Source: Ruaniaceae bacterium (GTDB taxonomy: Bacteria > Actinomycetota > Actinomycetes > Actinomycetales > Actinomycetaceae). From it: a DNA stretch of 25,802 nt. Shown here piece after piece: positions 21,525-25,802 of the stretch. The stretch is from positions 1 to 25,802 of the forward strand of contig JAKDIE010000002.1 of NCBI GenBank assembly GCA_030450655.1. The letters run 5' to 3'. Positions within the stretch are counted from its first letter, which is position 1. Every line of letters begins with the position of its first letter. Under the pieces are notes generated by a model. That model did no database searches and had not been told where the DNA came from. It saw only the letters and a list, made by a program, of their open reading frames with translations. The position numbers were made by a program, and so were the translations under genes.

Positions 21525-22193
21525 TCAGCTGGTCGCGCGCGCGAGGTTCGCGATCGTTTCTTTCTGGAAGGGCGAGCCCTCGATGAGAAAGAGGCGCGCT
21601 GGCGTGATGACGGCGTCGACCGACTGGTCGTAGCCCTCCTTCGGTAGCCGTTGAGTGGCGATCAGTTCCTCATCGAACACCATGGCGAACACAGTCGTTG
21701 GCGCGCTGATTTCTGCGAGCACGCGGTCGTACCACCCGCCCCCCTGGCCCAGCCGCGTCCCGAAGCCATCCACCGCCAGGGCGGGGATGATCACGGTATC
21801 GACCTTGTTGAGGGCATCGGCGGTCCAGGTGGGGCCTGAGGGCTCGGGTGGGCGTCCGGGGGCACGCACGGAGAGATCTTCGTGACCTTTGAAGAGACCC
21901 CAGTGACGCGAGAGACCCGGGCCGAGAACGGGGAGAAGAACATCGATGCCCCGAGCCGCAAGTTGCGTGAGGGCATCGTGAGTGGGGGGCTCTCCGCCAG
22001 TGGATACGTAGAACGCCACGCTGTGCGCACCACCGATGGCTAGCAGAACGTGTTCCGTAAAGCGCGTGCCGAGTTCGTGCAGCTCAGCCTCTGTCCGTGA
22101 GCGTCGATGCTCACGGCACACCTTCCGTAGTACGTCCTTGGCGTCGTCGTTGTCGTATTCCGCTGTGAGAGGTAGCCGCAGTGGCTCCGTCAT
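21525..22193 (-). CDS. 5-formyltetrahydrofolate cyclo-ligase
   Basis: Converts 5-formyl-THF with ATP to 5,10-methenyl-THF in cytoplasmic folate metabolism; 222 aa. The N-terminal substrate/ATP-binding helix is AKDVLRKVCREHRRSR. VDTVIIPALAVDGFGTRLGQGGGWYDRVL carries the family signature (G-x-x-LGxGxGxYDR; here Trp-Tyr replaces Tyr-Tyr). The C-terminal VDAVITPARLFLI matches the usual end region. The N-terminus (about 17 residues) and the segment APGRPPEPSGPTWTADAL are typical in length. ATG 22193 is preceded by GAGG at one base and by GATGAT six bases earlier, so it may also be leaderless or weakly initiated. It diverges from the MoeA-like gene. Confidence 0.92.
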   Translation of the reverse strand: MTEPLRLPLTAEYDNDDAKDVLRKVCREHRRSRTEAELHELGTRFTEHVLLAIGGAHSVAFYVSTGGEPPTHDALTQLAARGIDVLLPVLGPGLSRHWGLFKGHEDLSVRAPGRPPEPSGPTWTADALNKVDTVIIPALAVDGFGTRLGQGGGWYDRVLAEISAPTTVFAMVFDEELIATQRLPKEGYDQSVDAVITPARLFLIEGSPFQKETIANLARATS

Positions 22194-22280
22194 GCCTCGA
22201 TCATCTCACCTTGACGCTCTCTTTGCATTCGCTTCTGCCCTCAGCGATCAGTCCTGGTCATCTCCGCTCGCCAATACCGA

Positions 22281-22293
22281 TAGATTGACGCAA
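22281..22293 (+). promoter_or_regulatory. Probable leaderless promoter of the MoeA-like gene
   Basis: TAGATT (22281-22286) is followed by six bases and ATG 22293, with no SD sequence. Confidence 0.5.
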
Positions 22294-23477
22294 TGCGATC
22301 AGTGAGTGAGCATCTTCACGAGTGTCTTGCGGCCGTGGGCCAGCTTCCCCCTTTGGCAGTGGCATTGCCCGACGCCGTGGGGTGCGTTCTCGCGGAGGAC
22401 GTTCTCGCCCCCTCGGACCATCCGATAGCCGATCTGGCGGACTGTGATGGATATGCGCTTGCCGCCGAGACCAGCAGAGAAGGCAGCGCCCGCGTCATGG
22501 ACGTGGTGAAGGCCGGCGCCGTGGAACAGATGAGACTCGTTCCCGGGTCTGTGGTGCGCATCGATTCCGGTTCCCCAATGCCGGTTGGGGCGGACGCCGT
22601 CGTACCCCTGGAGGACACCGATCAGGGGGAGGCGGTCGTGGTGATTCATCAGGGCGTCCAGGCGGGAGTGAACGTGCGAAAGCGGGCGTCGGAGGCCCGC
22701 AGTGGCGAGACAGTGCTCGCCCGCGGCACCCGGGTGGGGGCGCGCCAGATCGCTCTTGTGGCCGGTCTTGGGCGGGGGCGCATTCTTGTTCACCCGAAGC
22801 CACGCGTGGTGATCGTGTCCGTGGGTGCCGAGTTGACGGAGCCGGGCCGCCCCGCGGCACCCGGGCAGGTCTACGACGCAAACGGTCACGCATTGGCCAC
22901 GTGCGTGCGCGATGCGGGCGGGGCTGCGCTTCGCGCCGGAGCGGTTTCGGATCAGGTGGGGGAGTTGCGGGAGGTGCTTGAGGATCAGCTCGTGCGGGCG
23001 GACCTGATCATCACCACCGGCGGGCTCTCGCAAGGCGACACGGTGCGCGATGTGGTCGCCGCGATGGGGGATGTCCGTTTCGACAACGTGGCGATCGCGC
23101 CGGGACGGCGTTTTGGCGTGGGCCACGTCAACGATGGCGGGACGCCGATCTTCTGCCTTCCCGGGGACCCATTCGCGGTGCAGGTGGCCTACGAAACGTT
23201 CGTGCGACCGGCACTGCTCACCATGGCGGGGTACCTGGAGTTGTATCGGCCGTCCGTCCGGGCGCGCGCCGTGGAGGGATGGCGCTCGCCTGCGGGGGAA
23301 CGAGAGTTCGTTCCGGTGGTTCTGACGGGTACGCCCGCAGGCGGGTACGAGTGCCAGCCCATGGCGGCGGATTTTGTGGGCTTGGCAGTGGCGAATGCGC
23401 TCGCGGTGGTGCCCGAAGGTGCCGCCATCGTCAGTCCCGGAGACGCACTAGACTGTCTCATTCTCGACGCCCGTTAG
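22293..23477 (+). CDS. MoeA/gephyrin-like protein, probable Glp-type division protein
   Basis: A 394-aa protein with full MoeA architecture: domain I/II N-terminus, central MoCF-binding domain (VVIVSVGAEL at about 172-181, DLIITTGGLSQGD at 237-249, CLPGDP at 288-293) and C-terminal beta barrel. The invariant Asp of (M)DGYA is kept (Asp52 in CDGYAL). Other catalytic motifs differ: TG is SG (92-93), GDEL is GAEL, GGVSVGDYD is GGLSQGDTV, KPGKP is APGRR (269-273), and LPGNP is LPGDP. In Corynebacterium a gephyrin-like MoeA homologue, Glp, binds FtsZ and works with the membrane receptor GLPR. The following gene here looks like GLPR, so I infer the division role rather than molybdenum insertion. 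No other molybdopterin genes are in the window. Confidence 0.85.
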   Translation: MRSVSEHLHECLAAVGQLPPLAVALPDAVGCVLAEDVLAPSDHPIADLADCDGYALAAETSREGSARVMDVVKAGAVEQMRLVPGSVVRIDSGSPMPVGADAVVPLEDTDQGEAVVVIHQGVQAGVNVRKRASEARSGETVLARGTRVGARQIALVAGLGRGRILVHPKPRVVIVSVGAELTEPGRPAAPGQVYDANGHALATCVRDAGGAALRAGAVSDQVGELREVLEDQLVRADLIITTGGLSQGDTVRDVVAAMGDVRFDNVAIAPGRRFGVGHVNDGGTPIFCLPGDPFAVQVAYETFVRPALLTMAGYLELYRPSVRARAVEGWRSPAGEREFVPVVLTGTPAGGYECQPMAADFVGLAVANALAVVPEGAAIVSPGDALDCLILDAR

Positions 23478-23530
23478 CACAAGGTACTGACACGCCGCGC
23501 CGCCTGCGGTCCAAGGGGCCCGCTAGTACC

Positions 23531-23543
23531 TACCTTTGACGTG
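23531..23543 (+). promoter_or_regulatory. Probable leaderless promoter of the GLPR/SepX-like gene
   Basis: TACCTT (23531-23536) is followed by six bases and GTG 23543. It lies in the 65-bp gap after the MoeA-like gene, so the second gene may have its own promoter in addition to read-through. Confidence 0.45.
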
Positions 23544-24523
23544 TGGGATTCTCTGGGTGGGTGTTTGTTGCAACCGCCGTGATTGTCCTCGGATACGTGG
23601 TGCCACACTTGGTGCGGGCCCGAGAGGTGACGGTTGATTCGCGAGTGAATGACCGGTTCTCGGAGGCCTTGCGGCTCGTCGAGGTAGGCATTCCCGAACA
23701 GCGTGCGGGAAGCTCAACGGCCATGATCCACACGTCAGGGAAGAAACGGACGGAGGCACTCGCGATGATTCGCCCCACGGCACCACACGCTGCGCGCGTG
23801 AACGCGCGGGAACTGGCTGCGAGCCGCGCTGCGTGCGCGGCCGAGATCTCTCGCCGGGACGCGGCCTCGCGCCGCCGCATGGTGGTGATGGGCGTCCTTG
23901 CGTTGGCCACTGCCGCCGTCGGAATCCTTGGAGCAACCGCGGTGATTCACGCGGCGTTCGTCGCGATCCCGGCCGTGCTGTTGGCGAGTGCGGGTTACTT
24001 GAGTGTCCGCGCAGAGAAGGCGCGTCGGGTTGCGGATGCTCGCACACGCTCGCAGATGCACAGGCTCGACCAGCGGCTGCGCCTCTTCCGCTCGGAGGAG
24101 AGCGCACCGGCCGAACCTCTTCCAGCGCGCCAAACGTTTGATGAAGTCCTCGCCGGTGGCGCACACGCTCCTACCGTTCTGCCTGATTCCGAGCCCCGCC
24201 ACGCTCGCACAATCGTCCCGGAGGACGAGCACATCACGGTTCCAGTGGACGAGCGCACCCCGCACGAGCGCGCGGAGTCCCGTCGCGAGGTTCGAGAGGC
24301 GACTGCGTGGACGCCGGCGCCCGTGCCTGTGCCCACCTACACGCTGAAGCAGGACGCTCCACGGCGCGCGGTGCCACCCGTCGTTACCGAGGCACCGGAG
24401 GATGGCACACTCGTGCCAGAGCGCCCCACACATGCCGTCACGGCACGCCGTGACGCGGACTCCGACTCGGCATTCACCGCCGTGGACACAGTCCTCGCGC
24501 GCCGCCGCGCGTCCGGGATGTAG
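23543..24523 (+). CDS. sepX: GLPR/SepX-like three-pass membrane protein
   Basis: A 326-aa protein. TM1 (GWVFVATAVIVLGYVVPHL, about 5-23) is followed by a cytoplasmic loop with VDSRVNDRFSEALRLVE and NARELAASRAACAAEISRR. A helical hairpin TM2-TM3 (about 113-132 and 134-155) follows. Then come a basic coiled segment (RRVADARTRSQMHRLDQRLRLFR) and a long, low-complexity Pro/Arg/Glu-rich cytoplasmic tail. The tail ends in the short motif DSAFTAVDTVLARRRASGM, a conserved type of C-terminus in the family. This topology and the gene position right after a MoeA-like gene match GLPR of Corynebacterium and SepX of Streptomyces, which take part in septation. The rimJ-type acetyltransferase gene that often separates the two is absent here. 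Assignment rests on topology and synteny, not on a search. Confidence 0.68.
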   Translation: MGFSGWVFVATAVIVLGYVVPHLVRAREVTVDSRVNDRFSEALRLVEVGIPEQRAGSSTAMIHTSGKKRTEALAMIRPTAPHAARVNARELAASRAACAAEISRRDAASRRRMVVMGVLALATAAVGILGATAVIHAAFVAIPAVLLASAGYLSVRAEKARRVADARTRSQMHRLDQRLRLFRSEESAPAEPLPARQTFDEVLAGGAHAPTVLPDSEPRHARTIVPEDEHITVPVDERTPHERAESRREVREATAWTPAPVPVPTYTLKQDAPRRAVPPVVTEAPEDGTLVPERPTHAVTARRDADSDSAFTAVDTVLARRRASGM

Positions 24524-24561
24524 AGTTCGCGGGCAGGTTCGGGTGTGACGCCCGCCGGTGT

Positions 24562-24567
24562 TACACT
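24562..24567 (+). promoter_or_regulatory. Possible -10 of the tRNA-Ala gene
   Basis: TACACT fits the TANNNT pattern and lies 13 bases before the tRNA 5' end. No convincing -35 box is seen. Confidence 0.35.
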
Positions 24568-24580
24568 GGTTTTCGCCTGA

Positions 24581-24653
24581 GGGGCTATGGCGCAGTTGGT
24601 AGCGCGTCTCGTTCGCAATGAGAAGGTCGGGGGTTCGAATCCCCCTAGCTCCA
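24581..24653 (+). tRNA. tRNA-Ala (anticodon CGC)
   Basis: A 73-nt cloverleaf. The acceptor arm is GGGGCTA (24581-24587) with TAGCTCC (24646-24652), including the G3-U70 pair that defines alanine tRNAs. The D arm has GCGC/GCGC. The anticodon arm is TCTCG-TTCGCAA-TGAGA with anticodon CGC. The T arm is GGGGG-TTCGAAT-CCCCC, and the discriminator is A. The CCA end is not encoded. It would read GCG codons, which are frequent in this GC-rich genome. Confidence 0.96.
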
Positions 24654-24658
24654 CAAAT

Positions 24659-24690
24659 GATCCCCGGGAACCGTTGAGTTCCCGGGGATC
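24659..24690 (+). terminator. Hairpin terminator after tRNA-Ala
   Basis: Perfect 13-bp stem GATCCCCGGGAAC (24659-24671) with GTTCCCGGGGATC (24678-24690) and a 6-nt loop, starting five bases after the tRNA. There is no U-run, as in many actinobacterial intrinsic terminators. Confidence 0.75.
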
Positions 24691-24969
24691 TGTGCGTGAT
24701 ACAGAGATCTCCCTGACTCGTGCCGCGATGAGTGGCAATGCGGTCAGACCATTCAGGTGTCCCTGCCTGAAGCGTTCGTGCAATGGAAAGGTCCGGGGCA
24801 GTTACGCCCCGGACCTTGTTCCCGTTTCTTGCCGTCCGCCGGGAGAATGGGGGATATGCCAGCAGACGGTAGGGCGGGAAACCCCGCCACCAAATATACC
24901 TTCAGAGACTTCGGACGGGGTCCGTCGGACGTCTAGATGGTGGCCGACCGTTGTCTAGAAGTCGCTTAG
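24691..24969. other. Hairpin-rich spacer between tRNA and sensor kinase
   Basis: No sizeable gene is seen. In order it holds a TTCAGG/CCTGAA hairpin (24752-24771), the strong hairpin at 24788-24817 listed separately, a GGCGGG-AAAC-CCCGCC hairpin (24873-24888), CGGAC-GGG-GTCCG (24912-24924) and an imperfect inverted repeat around two TCTAGA sites (24928-24937 and 24954-24963; 9 of 10 positions pair) just past the kinase stop codon. A 26-codon ORF (24856-24936, MPADGRAGNP...) with GGGGG before its ATG is possible but unsupported. Confidence 0.4.
24788..24817 (+). terminator. Strong hairpin with T-rich 3' flank
   Basis: 12-bp perfect stem AAGGTCCGGGGC (24788-24799) and GCCCCGGACCTT (24806-24817) with loop AGTTAC, followed by the pyrimidine-rich GTTCCCGTTTCTT. 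It looks like a plus-strand intrinsic terminator although no gene lies between it and the first tRNA terminator. It may be a backup terminator, the end of a small RNA, or act on the convergent kinase transcript. Confidence 0.55.
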
Positions 24970-25802
24970 CTATTCGGATGGCGTTGCCCGCCCTTTCACT
25001 TTCGCCGCGATTGGCAAACGTACGGTGATCACCCACTGACCATCGTGCGGGCCGGCTGTGAACTCGCCGCTCACTCCCAGCACGCGCTCGGCCATCCGGT
25101 TGAGCCCGGTGCCGGTTGAGGGCAGGTCACGCCGGGGTGTGGTGGGCAGTGGGCTGCTGATCTTCAGGGAGATTGAATCATCATCGATGAAGTAGCCGCA
25201 GCGGACCTCTCCCGGCCCAGCGTGCTTCAGGATGTTGGTCGCAGACTCGCGGACGATTCGCGTGAGGATGATCTCCACGCCGCGAGGGATGCTCTCGTTG
25301 AGGGAGTTCCCTTCGCAGACGGTGGCGTGGCCAGCGGCCTGAACCTCTATGCGTGCTTCGTCAACGGCTTCCGCAAGGCGGCCAAAGGACACCGTGCGGT
25401 CGTCTGGCGCGTCCTCGGCAAGTTCGATCACGAAGCGGAGATCGCTCAGCGCCTTACGCGTGGCGACCTGAATCGCGTCTTGAGAGGTGGTCCGCATTGC
25501 ATCGTCATCGAGCAACTGCGAATGGAGAGCCACGATGGTTAGGTGGTGCGCGATGCTGTCGTGGAGTTCTCCCGCGATCGCGCGCCTCTCGGCGAGAACA
25601 GCTTCGCGTTCGTGCTCTGCGCGAGTTGCAAGCTCCAGTCGGAGTTCCTCTTCTAGCCTGCGTCTGCGTGCTGTCGCCAGTCGCAGGGCGAGACCGACTG
25701 CGCCGGTGATCGTCGCGAGGAGGAGATAGATCGTGGCATTGGTCTGGGTGTCGCCGCCCGTGCCGAAGCCGAGCAGCAATCCGTCAAGGCCCGTGAGGTT
25801 CT
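24970..25802 (-). CDS. Two-component sensor histidine kinase, NarL/DesK (HisKA_3) type, 5' end outside window
   Basis: Partial: the frame stays open to the window edge, and the first possible start inside the window (TTG 25779) is unlikely to be the true one. The visible part has one membrane segment (NATIYLLLATITGAVGLALRLA) and a short coiled linker (RRRRLEEELRLELATRAEHEREAVLAERR). The dimerisation/phosphoacceptor motif AIAGELHDSIAHHLTIVALHS follows, with the phosphorylated His in ELHD. The HATPase domain has its N-box at RESATNILKHAGPG and its G-box at GTGLNRMAERV. The protein ends ATPSE. The usual NarL-type response regulator gene is not downstream; it may lie beyond the right edge. The sensed signal is unknown. 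Confidence 0.92.
   Translation of the reverse strand, partial: NLTGLDGLLLGFGTGGDTQTNATIYLLLATITGAVGLALRLATARRRRLEEELRLELATRAEHEREAVLAERRAIAGELHDSIAHHLTIVALHSQLLDDDAMRTTSQDAIQVATRKALSDLRFVIELAEDAPDDRTVSFGRLAEAVDEARIEVQAAGHATVCEGNSLNESIPRGVEIILTRIVRESATNILKHAGPGEVRCGYFIDDDSISLKISSPLPTTPRRDLPSTGTGLNRMAERVLGVSGEFTAGPHDGQWVITVRLPIAAKVKGRATPSE

Noticed and set aside
24640..24660. tRNA-Ala 3' end as an integration (att) site
   Set aside because: No second copy of the tRNA 3' end and no integrase are present in the window.

Overview
The window comes from a high-GC Gram-positive bacterium, almost certainly an actinobacterium. The evidence is the strong G/C bias at third codon positions, frequent GTG starts, several genes that look leaderless, and the block of genes mscL / SAF-domain / FmdB zinc ribbon / 5-formyl-THF cyclo-ligase / MoeA-like (gephyrin-like) / GLPR-SepX membrane protein / tRNA-Ala, which resembles an arrangement known from actinobacteria. 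The family cannot be fixed from the sequence alone; Actinomycetales is a guess.

Left part (1-9961): a carbohydrate uptake and cleavage locus around one divergent promoter region. On the minus strand lies a complete family-5 ABC importer: lipoprotein binding protein (5625-3901), ATPase (3831-3004), ATPase (3007-2198), permease (2201-1104) and permease (1104-70). The four distal genes overlap by 1-4 bases. A long hairpin follows the binding-protein gene and another closes the operon. On the plus strand lie a GH38 alpha-mannosidase (5794-8655) and a PHP-domain metallohydrolase of the CehA/McbA type (8696-9961). The binding protein looks like the oligosaccharide-binding branch of family 5, so I infer import and trimming of mannose-containing oligosaccharides. 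The mannosidase gene contains a 100-bp inverted-repeat element that reads through in frame.

Middle (9965-12766): a SorC/DeoR-type sugar-responsive regulator (minus) diverges from a glycerol-3-phosphate dehydrogenase gene. Three TGCAC half-sites lie between them and form a probable shared operator.

13031-17346: a 1357-residue protein with the architecture of an SF1 (UPF1-like) helicase joined to a Vsr-like nuclease domain, in which the ATPase motifs and the nuclease residues both appear to be lost. It is translationally coupled to an 81-residue protein with a PPHW C-terminus.

Right part (17379-25802): mscL, a SAF-domain protein and an FmdB zinc ribbon (minus), a membrane-anchored penicillin-acylase-family Ntn hydrolase (plus), 5-formyl-THF cyclo-ligase (minus), a MoeA-like protein with altered active-site motifs, then a three-pass GLPR/SepX-like protein. 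In Corynebacterium the Glp/GLPR pair links FtsZ to the division machinery. tRNA-Ala(CGC), a hairpin-rich spacer and the 3' part of a NarL/DesK-type sensor kinase end the window.

A theme across the window is promoter architecture: five plus-strand genes have a TANNNT hexamer exactly 6-7 nt before their start codon and no clear Shine-Dalgarno sequence, which suggests leaderless transcripts. The minus-strand operons have ordinary ribosome binding sites.
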